A stretch of 64,000 nucleotides of DNA from Nosema muscidifuracis (GCA_028335825.1 JAIOKI010000002.1:124001-188000), one strand, 5' to 3'; positions 37,924 through 46,931 are shown, counted from the first letter of the stretch. Notes: generated by a model from the letters alone, not told the origin. Program-made: numbers and translations.

Positions 37924-39576
37924 TTAATTCTTCTCAATATTTTTAAATTTAAAAGATCTTTGTTTCAATACTTTAACTTTATCAACACCATAATATTTTA
38001 CAAGTTGGTCTTCTATTTTATACAGAATATTAACAAAAGAATAAAATAAATTATCTCTAATCTTAAAATTACTCTTCTTTTTCTTTTTATCTTCCTCATT
38101 AACAAGTACTGTATATCTCTGTAAAGATAAAATTAATTTACTAAAAATATCTGAATTTTTATTATAAAATTCTAGTATTAATTTATTATCTTGTATTTTT
38201 GTAATTAAAATTGTAAGAGCTATTTTTATATTCCCAAAAAAATTCTTAACAAATTTAAATAAATATTCTAATTTTATCTTATTATAAATATTTAGGTAGA
38301 CATTTAAGATGTTTACTACTGAATCTTTATTAATATTCTTAGTACAGTAATATAATAAATCAAGAGATAGATTTAGATTATTATATGACTCAATATTCTC
38401 ATAAATAAGATTTATAAAATCATTAAATGATCTTATAGAATATAATTTGATCTTAAAAATTATTCCTTCATATTTTGAATATTCTGTATTTTTATTTAAA
38501 GAAATTATTAAATTATTCAAATAAGAAATTACTAAATTATATAAAGAAATATCTCCTATCTTATTAATTATATTAATAAATATATTTAGAATATTCTTTG
38601 TTATATTATCATTCTTAAACTTGTCTATCTTTTTATTAAAAAAATCTAATATCATTTTGTATACTTGATAATTATCAAGAGAATTGTACAAGATCGTATG
38701 TAAAATAAATACTCTACGTAGAAAACTAAGCTGATATTTTTTATCAATTTTTATAATATTTTTATTCAGTCTATTACAGAACTGAATAAAAATTTCTCGT
38801 TCGACATTTATTTTAGAAATATATGCTTCATAATAAAAATTCAAGAACTTACTTTCATCATAAAAATTTTCAAATTCTTTTATATTGAGAAGATACTTAT
38901 CTATTTTATAATCTTTTGTATAAGATATTTTAAATTTAGTATCAGATTTCAATAAAAAAATATTACTCTTTACTTTTTCGTAAAGAAGACTTTTCTTATT
39001 AGATTTTATATTTATAGTATATAAATATGCATATACTAATATAATTATAAAAATCTGTTTATCTTTTATATCATAATTAATAGGATCTTGTATAAGTTTA
39101 TCTAAAAATATATTAATAGTATCATCTATATAATCTTCATTAAATATCATATAAAATATATTTAAATTAAAATTTGTAATTGATTTCTTCTCTGTATTCA
39201 AATTAATACACTTAATAAATTCCATATATTTTTTGGAATACGTATAAAAATTATATTTGTGTTTTTCTATTTTATCTATTTCTATATTAATTATGTTATT
39301 TACTTTTAAAATATCAAGGTTTTGTAAAATATTTATATTAAAATATTTGTGATCTTTTATACATTCATCTGGTATTTTATTATTTATATCATTTACACTT
39401 GTAAAATCTATGTCATCTAATGAATCTAAATCTTCGGATTTAATTGTAGTATTGTACCATCTTTTTAAACAAGTATTAGTACATTTATCAGTTTCTTCAA
39501 TATATTCGAGTATAGTACCATTATCTTTTATTTTATCCTTAAGCTTATTTATTTTATTTTTGAGTTTTTCTTCCAT
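37924..39576 (-). CDS. hypothetical alpha-helical protein (550 aa)
   Basis: Not recognised. The start follows AGTCCCATG. After a charged N-terminus and a short Cys pair (CTNTC, near residue 33), the rest is a long run of amphipathic helices rich in Ile, Asn, Lys and Leu, suggestive of a HEAT/ARM-like or nucleolar helical-repeat protein. The last 60 residues are basic (DKKKKKSNFKIRDN, then VKVLKQRSFKFKN). I cannot assign a family. Confidence 0.65.
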   Translation of the reverse strand: MEEKLKNKINKLKDKIKDNGTILEYIEETDKCTNTCLKRWYNTTIKSEDLDSLDDIDFTSVNDINNKIPDECIKDHKYFNINILQNLDILKVNNIINIEIDKIEKHKYNFYTYSKKYMEFIKCINLNTEKKSITNFNLNIFYMIFNEDYIDDTINIFLDKLIQDPINYDIKDKQIFIIILVYAYLYTINIKSNKKSLLYEKVKSNIFLLKSDTKFKISYTKDYKIDKYLLNIKEFENFYDESKFLNFYYEAYISKINVEREIFIQFCNRLNKNIIKIDKKYQLSFLRRVFILHTILYNSLDNYQVYKMILDFFNKKIDKFKNDNITKNILNIFINIINKIGDISLYNLVISYLNNLIISLNKNTEYSKYEGIIFKIKLYSIRSFNDFINLIYENIESYNNLNLSLDLLYYCTKNINKDSVVNILNVYLNIYNKIKLEYLFKFVKNFFGNIKIALTILITKIQDNKLILEFYNKNSDIFSKLILSLQRYTVLVNEEDKKKKKSNFKIRDNLFYSFVNILYKIEDQLVKYYGVDKVKVLKQRSFKFKNIEKN

Positions 39577-39599
39577 GGGACTTCTTTTTAATAAAATAT

Positions 39600-39840
39600 C
39601 AATTTATGCATGAAATTTTTAATATGATGATTTATTTTATTTTTTAATAAAATGAATTTATTCAAGACATTTTTAACGAGATGATTTATGCATGAAATTT
39701 TTAATAAAATAATTTATTCAAGACATTTTTTAATAAATTAAATATCTAACAATTAAATATCTAACAATAAAATTTTATCAATTAAATATCTAACAATAAA
39801 ATATCTAACAATAAAATTCTATTAATAAAATATCTAAATT
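39600..39840. repeat. two-unit repeat plus short-unit repeat
   Basis: ATTTATGCATGAAATTTTTAAT and AATTTATTCAAGACATTTTT each occur twice (about 75 bp apart), followed by several copies of ATTAAATATCTAACAATAAA up to the PWP1 start. Confidence 0.7.
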
Positions 39841-39876
39841 TTATGTTATTTAATTTTTTAAAATAAAATCCCATAA

Positions 39877-40848
39877 ATGATAAATACGATAAATTATTTA
39901 AACGATAAAATTTCAATAGATAAACTAAAACCATATACTAAAAATAAAAATATACTTGAAGAATTATCTCATTTAGAAATTCCACAAATTAATGATGAAG
40001 AAATACAAGAACTTGAAGATAATGACACTTTTATATGTGAAACAGATTTGGTTATTTTTAGTACATCAAATAGTTTAGAAGAAAATTATTTACAATTTCA
40101 TATTTATGATCAAGAAAATGAAGATTTTGTTATACACCACGATGTTTTTATATTATCTTCTATAAATGATGCAGAATATCTAAAATTACAAAATAATTAT
40201 TACGTAGCTTTAGCTACCTTTGAAAATAATATTTTAATTTATGATAGTTTAATTTTTAATCCTCTTGCTCCACAGCTTCTTCTTAAAGGACATAATGAAG
40301 GTGTTATGTGTGTTAAAATGTTTGAAAATAAATTATTTTCAGGAAGTGAGGATAAAACTCTAATTGAATGGGATCTTGAATTATGTAAACCAAAACAAAT
40401 ATTCGATACAGGATTGAAAGTAGAAAAAATAGCTGGTTCTGTATTTTGTTCGGAATCAAACAAAATTAAAAATATAAATACTGGTTTAGAATTTGATGTA
40501 GAAGGTACTATCGAAAATATGATAAATATCGATAACAAATTGTATGTTACTACATCAACCGGATATTTTAAATCATTCGATATTAGAAATATGAATTCAT
40601 CATTTTTTTCTCATAAATACAGTGAAGCTGGTATAACTGGATTAGATATATTAAAAGATAAAATAGGAATGTGTTCAGAAAATGGTGATGTTATTATTTT
40701 AGATAATTCTGATTTTGAGATTAAACATTCTGAAAAAATTAAATCTAGTTTGTATTCTATAAAAATGCACGATAATAATTTGATATTTTATGGGGATGAT
40801 ACTGATAACTTGAATATGAGAAAATTAACAAATAATATTTTTGACTAA
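39877..40848 (+). CDS. PWP1: WD40 ribosome-biogenesis protein Pwp1, reduced
   Basis: 323 residues against about 500-570 elsewhere. Characteristic Pwp1 blocks are DNDTFICETDLVIFSTSNS, the short strand FHIYDQENEDFVIHHDVFIL (family YVYxxxxxxxYVHHDIxL), ALATFENNILIYD, and one good WD repeat, LLLKGHNEGVMCVKM...LFSGSEDKTLIEWDL. Pwp1 acts in 60S assembly. Several later repeats are degenerate. The start follows AATCCCATAAATG. CTU1 follows 40 bp downstream on the same strand. Confidence 0.75.
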   Translation: MINTINYLNDKISIDKLKPYTKNKNILEELSHLEIPQINDEEIQELEDNDTFICETDLVIFSTSNSLEENYLQFHIYDQENEDFVIHHDVFILSSINDAEYLKLQNNYYVALATFENNILIYDSLIFNPLAPQLLLKGHNEGVMCVKMFENKLFSGSEDKTLIEWDLELCKPKQIFDTGLKVEKIAGSVFCSESNKIKNINTGLEFDVEGTIENMINIDNKLYVTTSTGYFKSFDIRNMNSSFFSHKYSEAGITGLDILKDKIGMCSENGDVIILDNSDFEIKHSEKIKSSLYSIKMHDNNLIFYGDDTDNLNMRKLTNNIFD

Positions 40849-40888
40849 TAAATTATTTTTAATAGATTTTTTATAACCGTTATAAACA

Positions 40889-41824
40889 ATGTCATGTGAT
40901 AATTGTAAAAAAGAAAAAGCTATTATACTACGATCAAAAGATAGATCAAAAGTTTGTAAAGAATGTTTTTACGAATTATTTGAAGAAGATATACATCTTA
41001 CTATAAGTAATTCTGGAATGTTTAAAGAAGGAACAACTGTTGGTATTGGTATAAGTGGGGGTAAAGATAGTACTGTACTGGCATTTGTTTTAGATAAACT
41101 TAATAAAAAATATAAATATAATTTAAATTTAGTACTATTGTGTGTAGATGAAGGTATAAAAGGATACAGAGATTATAGTATAGATACTGTACATGAAAAT
41201 AGCAGAGATTTGAATTTGAAACTGAAAATAGTTTCTTTTGATGAAATGTTTGGTGTTAATATGGATAAAGTAGTAGAAAAGATTGGTAAAAGAAATAATT
41301 GTACTTATTGTGGAGTATTTAGAAGACAAGCTTTAGAAGAAGCTGCACGGCGATTAAACGTAGATTGTATAGTTACAGGTCATAATGCGGATGATATGGC
41401 TGAAACAGTCTTACTAAATCTTATAAGAGGTGATTTTAATAGATTACAAAGATGTACGTCTCCTGTAACAAATAAACATATAAAAGACGATGGATTCGTT
41501 TTGTCTTTACCTAGAGCTAAGCCTTTTAAGTACACGTATCAAAAAGAAATAGTCTTGTATGCTTTTCATAAAAAATTAAAATATTTCTCAACTGAATGTA
41601 CGTATTCACCTGAGGCTTCGAGAGGATACGTTAGAAATTTCGTTAAGGAATTAGAAAAAATAGATTCTAAAGTCATATTTCAGATAATAAAAAGTGGTGA
41701 TAGTTTATTTAAAAAAGAAGATACTAACAATGGAGTTGTTTTTTCATGTAAAAAATGTTCACATCCTACTTCATCTTCAGATAAAATATGTAAAGGTTGT
41801 TCATTTGTATCAACACTTAATTAA
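40889..41824 (+). CDS. CTU1: tRNA 2-thiolation ATPase Ctu1/Ncs6
   Basis: 311 residues. The PP-loop SGGKDSTVLA binds ATP and adenylates U34 of Lys, Glu and Gln tRNAs. CTYCGVFRRQALE holds the paired catalytic cysteines, and TGHNADDMAETVLLNLIRGD is the family signature. N-terminal CDNC/CKEC and C-terminal CKKCSHPTSSSDKICKGC zinc fingers are intact. It uses sulfur from Urm1, which the Uba4 encoded at 45707 activates. It is one of the few genes here without a CCC motif (AACCGTTATAAACAATG). Confidence 0.95.
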   Translation: MSCDNCKKEKAIILRSKDRSKVCKECFYELFEEDIHLTISNSGMFKEGTTVGIGISGGKDSTVLAFVLDKLNKKYKYNLNLVLLCVDEGIKGYRDYSIDTVHENSRDLNLKLKIVSFDEMFGVNMDKVVEKIGKRNNCTYCGVFRRQALEEAARRLNVDCIVTGHNADDMAETVLLNLIRGDFNRLQRCTSPVTNKHIKDDGFVLSLPRAKPFKYTYQKEIVLYAFHKKLKYFSTECTYSPEASRGYVRNFVKELEKIDSKVIFQIIKSGDSLFKKEDTNNGVVFSCKKCSHPTSSSDKICKGCSFVSTLN

Positions 41825-41859
41825 TTTTAATTAAACTTTATTGATTTTTAATTTTTAAT

Positions 41860-42639
41860 TTACACAATAATTACAATTATTAGGAACCCATAAATATATG
41901 CTGTAATAGATAATAAAATATAAAACATAGCTTTGTCTATCATATACAATATTCTAAGAATAAATATCATCCATAGTAATGTATGAAAAAAGCTTCTATG
42001 AATTTTAGCATTTTCCTGAAATTTAGGTATCATAACAAAGCACATAAGAGAAGCAGCAAGGAAACAAAACACTGATGATATATTTATAAATCTAGATGAT
42101 AAAAATATAATTCCAATAGTCACAGATACATATCCATAAACCATACTTGGAAGATACTTTTTAGGTATATTAATACTTTCTTCTAGCTTAAGGACTTCTT
42201 CTTCTGAATATAATCTTTCAGGAAAATTCTTATCGTAAATAGCAAAAATAGTAGAATTCACAATAAAGATCATTTGACAGACGAAATACCAAAAATAAAT
42301 CGTATCGGAACAAATTTCTTTTGTCAAAGTGTGCAAAATAGGTACCAATAGAAAAATTATGAGAAAAATTAGATTAGATAATTTGTAATAATCATTCTTC
42401 TGAATCTGTGTTGAAGATAAATTGTAAGAAAGGAATCCCACTATTGTAGATCTTAAATCAGAAAATAAGTTAATTTTGTCTCCCTCTATTGTTATTTTGA
42501 ATATAGCGAAATGAATAAATGTTATTGATAATCTTAATACTTCCCTGTTTATATCCCCATAAAAAGCATTAGTTGGTCTGTCTATAGATGTATTATATTT
42601 CAATATATTAATTCCAGAGTCTAAAAGGTATCTTATCAT
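41860..42639 (-). CDS. GPI2: GPI-GlcNAc transferase subunit Gpi2/PIG-C
   Basis: 259 residues, polytopic. PIG-C hallmarks are PILHTLTKEICSDTIYFW (family PVLKTLTxxxSxDTIY), a later IIFLSSRF (family LASRL) and a FVMIPKFQENAK segment (family ALWPxLQKxL). The complex transfers GlcNAc to phosphatidylinositol on the ER surface, the first step of GPI anchor synthesis. A second subunit, Gpi1, is at 52048. The start follows CAGCCCATG. Confidence 0.82.
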   Translation of the reverse strand: MIRYLLDSGINILKYNTSIDRPTNAFYGDINREVLRLSITFIHFAIFKITIEGDKINLFSDLRSTIVGFLSYNLSSTQIQKNDYYKLSNLIFLIIFLLVPILHTLTKEICSDTIYFWYFVCQMIFIVNSTIFAIYDKNFPERLYSEEEVLKLEESINIPKKYLPSMVYGYVSVTIGIIFLSSRFINISSVFCFLAASLMCFVMIPKFQENAKIHRSFFHTLLWMIFILRILYMIDKAMFYILLSITAYIYGFLIIVIIV

Positions 42640-42880
42640 GGGCTGATTAAATAAAAAAGGTTTTAAATCAATTTGTTTATTTTAATTTTTAATTAATAAA
42701 ATAAAGTATTCTTTTTTTTTCTTTCTGAGATCAAGAAAATGATTATATGATTTGAAAATTGAATGTTTAAATTATACTGTCAAAAATAATTAATAATGAA
42801 GATTAAATAAATTATGTAAATCAATGATTTTTTTTCAGAAAATCTTTATTTATTTATGATCACGAAATATGCTAATCTTC

Positions 42881-43009
42881 TTATTTTGAAAACTTTTCTT
42901 TAAATCTTCTTAATAACTCAACAGACTTTTTTATATTGTTTTTGTACTCAATAATTATTTTATTGTATTCTACTAATTCTTTATAGATATCTTCTTGATC
43001 TTTAGTCAT
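42881..43009 (-). CDS. 42-residue coiled-coil-like small protein
   Basis: Found by its start signal: AACCCTTTTTAAATG on the minus strand opens a 43-codon frame closed by TAA. It begins MTKDQEDIYKELVEYNK, ends LLRRFKEKFSK, and is predicted as a single amphipathic helix. Charge pattern and heptads suggest a small subunit of a larger complex; no family is recognised. The rest of the 42640-43139 spacer shows no gene. Confidence 0.5.
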   Translation of the reverse strand: MTKDQEDIYKELVEYNKIIIEYKNNIKKSVELLRRFKEKFSK

Positions 43010-43139
43010 TTAAAAAGGGTTAACATAAAAAAAAATTATATCTATGTTTCTTAGTATTCTAGATATGTCTTTTTTACTTATAAAAAATAAAAGGATTTAT
43101 ATTACTGCATATTGAGATATTTATCTAAAAATTTAAACA

Positions 43140-43242
43140 GCTCCCGTAGCTCAGCGGTGAGAGCGTGGTACTTATAGGCTGAAAGGCTGTACTCATTGGC
43201 TAAGACATGCCAAGGTCGCGAGTTCGATCCTCGTCGGGAGCA
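43140..43242 (+). tRNA. tRNA-Ile (anticodon UAU) with 30-nt intron
   Basis: Acceptor stem GCTCCCG/CGGGAGC, D arm GCTC...GAGC, anticodon stem TGGTA/TGCCA, T arm GCGAG TTCGATC CTCGT and discriminator A. The loop C32-T33-T34-A35-T36-A37 gives anticodon TAT at 43173-43175. A 30-nt intron (43177-43206) lies between positions 37 and 38, the canonical eukaryotic site. The mature length is 73 nt. A T-rich Pol III terminator (TTTTTCTTTTTTTTT) follows. Confidence 0.93.
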
Positions 43243-43411
43243 TATTTTTCTTTTTTTTTATAAATTTATATTTATTTACTTCTATCAATTATATTGAAGC
43301 AATATTTTTTCTAAAAATTAACTAGGCTCTACTTTTATGTTTTTTTATTTACATCTATAAAATATTTGTAATAATTTTATCCTAAAAACTCATTTAAAAA
43401 TACCCCTAATT

Positions 43412-43969
43412 ATGAATCTGATTATTTATTTCGTAATTAGTTTATGCAGATATGTTGAACTAGCTCCAAAAGAAACTTTGACTATTAAAGATAAAGTTAC
43501 AAAAGATACTATGTATAAATTTATATATAATACCTTTGGTGCAAAGAAAGTTTTGGTAGAACTTTTTGATCCCTTAAAAAGACGTATAGGAAATTATAGA
43601 AAAGGTAGTGGGGTCATTTTTACTAAACCTTCTCATAATGGGCTTGTTCAAATTAAAATTACAAATCCTAATTCTACTGTAATGAAATTTGGGTACAGAT
43701 GTCCTGATGTTAATAAGGAGTTCCATGGAGCCTTGGGTCCAATTAAAGATGTAGATGTAGTTTCTGAATTATTGATTGTACTTGAGAATAATATTAAGTC
43801 TCAAAGAAGACAACTTAAGAAATATGAGAAGCATTTTGGTATGGTAAAGAAATCTAAGAGGTGGGTATTTAGATTTGTTATTTTTGAAATTGTATCTAGT
43901 ATTATTGTCATGTACTATTTACATAAGACTACTTTGAAAATGTTTGAGAAAAAACACGTTGGAAATTAA
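43412..43969 (+). CDS. p24 (emp24/gp25L) family cargo receptor
   Basis: 185 residues: a signal peptide (about 1-13), a GOLD beta domain, a coiled-coil region (ENNIKSQRRQLKKYEKHF), one membrane span (about 152-170) and a short cytosolic tail. This is the p24 layout, acting in COPII/COPI vesicles and the export of GPI-anchored proteins. The tail HKTTLKMFEKKHVGN has FEKK rather than a terminal dilysine. GOLD cysteines are fewer than usual (one clear Cys in GYRCPD). The start follows ATACCCCTAATTATG. Confidence 0.8.
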   Translation: MNLIIYFVISLCRYVELAPKETLTIKDKVTKDTMYKFIYNTFGAKKVLVELFDPLKRRIGNYRKGSGVIFTKPSHNGLVQIKITNPNSTVMKFGYRCPDVNKEFHGALGPIKDVDVVSELLIVLENNIKSQRRQLKKYEKHFGMVKKSKRWVFRFVIFEIVSSIIVMYYLHKTTLKMFEKKHVGN

Positions 43970-43988
43970 ACGGTAAATATTTTTTAAA

Positions 43989-44648
43989 CTAATTTTGTTT
44001 TATTTTAGCAATAAATTCATTATAAATACTATCTACCACTTCATCAGTAGATAAATAATCACTAATTAAAACGAATGCATCTTTGGCTTTAACCAAAGGA
44101 CCATGTTTTCTGTTACAATCTTCAAAATCCCTTTTAGTAATTGCTTCTAAAGTATCTACATAAGATACAGAAGGTCTTTCAATAAACCGTCTTTTAGCAC
44201 GAACTTCAGGACTAGCATCAAGATATACTTTAAGTGTTGCATCTGGTAAAACATTTGTTCCAATATCTCTTCCTTCAATAATTATCCCTACTTCTGAATT
44301 CTCAATAAATTTTCTTTGCAAATCACCAACCTTCTTTCTAATATATAACTCCTTAGCAACTACTGTACATTCTTTATCAATCTCTTTTGTTCTTAAATAT
44401 GGTGTAATATCTTTATTATTGTAAAATATTGCATCCTTTACCATTTTCAAATCCAGATTATTAATAAAGTCAATTATTTGTTGGTCGTTTAGATCGTATT
44501 TTTCATACTTTTGGCCAAGTATGTATGCTACTGATCTATAGATATTACCTGAATTTATAGTTATAAATCCAAGTTTTTTCCTTAATAATCCTGCAGTTGT
44601 ACTCTTTCCACTACCAGCGGGTCCATCTATGGCAATTTTATAGACCAT
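43989..44648 (-). CDS. cmk: cytidylate kinase, bacterial Cmk type
   Basis: 219 residues from the ATG at 44648; the frame above it starts only at a TTG, and CCCTTCCCAACTAATG precedes this ATG. It matches bacterial CMP kinase: IAIDGPAGSGKSTTAG P-loop, INSGNIYRSVAY (bacterial TGAMYRAVA), IIIEGRDIGTNVLPDATLK and RDFEDCNRKHGPLVKAKDA. The usual eukaryotic UMP/CMP kinase is instead adenylate-kinase-like (GGPGSGKGT). Origin by transfer from a bacterium is likely, but whether it is recent or ancestral to the group cannot be told here. Base composition matches the neighbours. Confidence 0.9.
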   Translation of the reverse strand: MVYKIAIDGPAGSGKSTTAGLLRKKLGFITINSGNIYRSVAYILGQKYEKYDLNDQQIIDFINNLDLKMVKDAIFYNNKDITPYLRTKEIDKECTVVAKELYIRKKVGDLQRKFIENSEVGIIIEGRDIGTNVLPDATLKVYLDASPEVRAKRRFIERPSVSYVDTLEAITKRDFEDCNRKHGPLVKAKDAFVLISDYLSTDEVVDSIYNEFIAKIKQN

Positions 44649-44708
44649 TAGTTGGGAAGGGCTATTTTCCAAATAGAAAAAATCAAAAATTTTTAAGATT
44701 TAACCCAT

Positions 44709-44945
44709 ATGGAATACGAGATTAGTATTAAATATAAATGTGAGAATCCTTCTATAATATGTAAGAGTATTCAACAAGATGATATAGAAAATAACAGTTG
44801 CTCTATAGAATATATTCCAAATAAAGACTTCCTTAAGGTTTTAATAAAATCTAGTGATATAAAAAATATACAGAAAAGCTTCAACAGTTTTTCACAGAGA
44901 TTTAAGCTTGCTGAAGATACTTATGAATTTTGTAAAAAAAATTAA
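44709..44945 (+). CDS. PCC1: KEOPS complex subunit Pcc1
   Basis: 78 residues, the normal size. It has the CTAG/Pcc1 pattern: EISIKYKCENPSIICKSIQQD, then a FLKVLIKSSDIKNIQKSFNS strand and helix, and a closing LAEDTYEFCKK. Pcc1 dimerises KEOPS, which makes t6A37 on ANN-decoding tRNAs. It is divergent from the CMP kinase (60 bp between starts). The start follows TTTAACCCATATG. Confidence 0.78.
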   Translation: MEYEISIKYKCENPSIICKSIQQDDIENNSCSIEYIPNKDFLKVLIKSSDIKNIQKSFNSFSQRFKLAEDTYEFCKKN

Positions 44946-44959
44946 AATATAAATTTATT

Positions 44960-45205
44960 GTAAATTAATATTTTTTAAAATATGTTGACAGTTATGTATT
45001 TAAATTTGTTAAATGGGTATTTTTTTTATATTGTCGTCGATTTTGTATTTAAATTTGTTAAATAGGTATTTTTTAAAATGTGTTGTCAGTTATGTATTTA
45101 AATTTTTTAAATGGATATTTTTTTATATTGTCGTCAATTATGAATTTATTTATAAAATATGTCGTAAGTTATGAATTTATTGTATATTAATTTATCAAGT
45201 GAATA
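44960..45205. repeat. tandem repeat of about 55 bp, alternating two variants
   Basis: Units such as TGTATTTAAATTTGTTAAAT, GGGTATTTTTTTTATATTGTCG and TAGGTATTTTTTAAAATGTGTTG alternate four to five times after PCC1. Confidence 0.75.
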
Positions 45206-45209
45206 TTTA

Positions 45210-45695
45210 TTAAAAATCAAAATATTCAGTTTTTGTAGACTTGACTTTGTACTTTAATTGCTTGTATATGTGAGATCTACTCTTTATAGTAATCATTCCA
45301 TCATAATCTACACACAACCCACTTGGCAAAGGTTCAATCAATATTATAATACCATGATCATACCAATCTACTTTAGTACCAGTACCATCTCTAAATATAT
45401 TAAATCTTGAATCAAGAGAAATATTAAATAAATGTTTGGCAATGTAAGTATGATCACAAATGAGTTCTTTACTATAAATTTCTCCATTATACTCACTTTT
45501 TATAATCAAATCTTTGGATCTACAAATTTCTTTTAAATGATCACAACTTTCATTCCAAATGTAAATGGAAGGATTTTTATATAATTTAACAAGATCTCGT
45601 ATGAAGAAATCAACATTTACTCCTTGTCTTTCATCTATCATAATTTTATTATTTTCAAAAATATTTAAAAATTGCGACAATTTATTGTTTTCCAT
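45210..45695 (-). CDS. Elongator subunit Elp6-like protein
   Basis: 161 residues. The C-terminal part, HGIIILIEPLPSGLCVDYDG, resembles the I-x-V-x-PL-x-TG-x-x-x-D-x-x-G strand signature of the RecA-like Elongator subunits Elp5/Elp6. The N-terminal MIDERQGVNVDFFIRDLVKL would fit the helix after the inactive P-loop region. Elongator makes mcm5U34 on the same tRNAs that CTU1 thiolates. UBA4 ends 11 bp upstream on the same strand. The similarity is weak, so treat it as a hypothesis. The start follows TTTACCCATG. Confidence 0.55.
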   Translation of the reverse strand: MENNKLSQFLNIFENNKIMIDERQGVNVDFFIRDLVKLYKNPSIYIWNESCDHLKEICRSKDLIIKSEYNGEIYSKELICDHTYIAKHLFNISLDSRFNIFRDGTGTKVDWYDHGIIILIEPLPSGLCVDYDGMITIKSRSHIYKQLKYKVKSTKTEYFDF

Positions 45696-45706
45696 GGGTA
45701 AATAAT

Positions 45707-46837
45707 TTAATCAAATTTATTTTTATACTTATTTATGTATTCATCAATTCCACCATCAATAGAAAAAGATTCAATGCAGTTATCTTTTAGTATTTTACAT
45801 CCTTTAAGTGAAGATATACCTCTTTTACATAATACAGCCAGGTTTTTATATTTTTTTATTTCATCTATATGGTTAACTAAATCTGATAACGGAATATTCT
45901 TAGAATTATTAATTCGTAACATTCCATACTGAACAGACGATCGAACGTCTAAAATCGTAATTTTATCAATATTTTCTAAAATCTCACTCCATTGTTTTTT
46001 CTGTATATCTTTATAATTATCCGTATTGATTTTAGAAGAACAAGATGTAGTCATCTCATCTAAAGATATTTTTCCTACTTTATTACATCCAAGACAATTT
46101 GAATTTCTGTTTCGTAATTTAAAATTATTATATGTATTTGTAATACCATTGTATCGTATCATTTTTGTCTCATTAACTCCTAAAATATTTTTAATAATCT
46201 CCAGTCCAAGTAAACTTCCAAATATTCCACATACTGGTCCAATAATTCCATTCTCATCACAAGATACAGTTGACTTCTTCATATTTGGATATATACACCT
46301 GTAACATGGACCATCCTTTTTGAATACATAAAGATTACCTTCCCATCTAATTACTGATGCACATATAAAATCTTTATCAAATTTCTTACTTGTATCTGAT
46401 AAAATGTATCTAGCTTTTATATTATCAGTGCAATCTACTATTATGTCATATTTACTAACAATTTCATCACAATTGTCTAACCCAATTTTTAATTTATATT
46501 TATCTATTTTACATTTACTATTTATATCTTTTATAAATTTGTATGCACAATCTACTTTATATTTGCCAATATCTTCCTCTTTAAATAAAACTTGACGTTG
46601 TAAATTATGTATTTCTATACGATCATGATCCATAATTCCTAATGTACCTATACCACATGAAGCAATATACATTATCAAAGGAGATCCAAGACCACCACAT
46701 CCTACTATAAGTACACTTGTATTTCTTAAAGATATCTGTCCTTCTATATTTACTCCTGGTACAATAATTTGTCTAGAATATTTTTCTATCTCATGATCCA
46801 GTAAATCGCTTTCAAGTAAATTATTTTTTTGAAACAT
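45707..46837 (-). CDS. UBA4: E1-like sulfurtransferase Uba4/MOCS3
   Basis: 376 residues. An adenylation domain (GCGGLGSPLIMYIAS at 47-60; HNLQRQVLF; DCTDNIKARY) with zinc cysteines C178, C181, C248 and C251 and thioester Cys193 is followed by a C-terminal rhodanese domain with active Cys337 (VLCKRGISS). Uba4 activates Urm1 as a thiocarboxylate for tRNA 2-thiolation by Ctu1/Ctu2. The domain set is complete. The start follows AAAGCCCATG. It is divergent from the zinc-finger gene at 46932. Confidence 0.95.
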   Translation of the reverse strand: MFQKNNLLESDLLDHEIEKYSRQIIVPGVNIEGQISLRNTSVLIVGCGGLGSPLIMYIASCGIGTLGIMDHDRIEIHNLQRQVLFKEEDIGKYKVDCAYKFIKDINSKCKIDKYKLKIGLDNCDEIVSKYDIIVDCTDNIKARYILSDTSKKFDKDFICASVIRWEGNLYVFKKDGPCYRCIYPNMKKSTVSCDENGIIGPVCGIFGSLLGLEIIKNILGVNETKMIRYNGITNTYNNFKLRNRNSNCLGCNKVGKISLDEMTTSCSSKINTDNYKDIQKKQWSEILENIDKITILDVRSSVQYGMLRINNSKNIPLSDLVNHIDEIKKYKNLAVLCKRGISSLKGCKILKDNCIESFSIDGGIDEYINKYKNKFD

Positions 46838-46931
46838 GGGCTTTGATGAATTAATTCCAATAAACTTAAGTTTTTAGATGAATGTTCAATTCTCAAATAA
46901 ATCTTTTTTATTTTTTTTTATTTTCAGCCCT

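Noticed and set aside
37682-37927. Plus-strand ORF opposite the Lys/Asn repeat ORF
   Set aside because: Antisense of an AT-rich repeat giving Phe/Ile runs; no independent support.
45735-46595. Plus-strand ORFs opposite UBA4 and similar antisense ORFs in other genes
   Set aside because: Shadows of the real coding frame with AT-biased hydrophobic translations, no motifs and no CCC start.
46878-46931. Possible 5' intron or upstream exon ending in TTTTCAG before the zinc-finger gene
   Set aside because: T-rich tract plus CAG looks like a 3' splice site, but CCCTATG follows immediately as at intronless genes and no convincing 5' splice site was seen.
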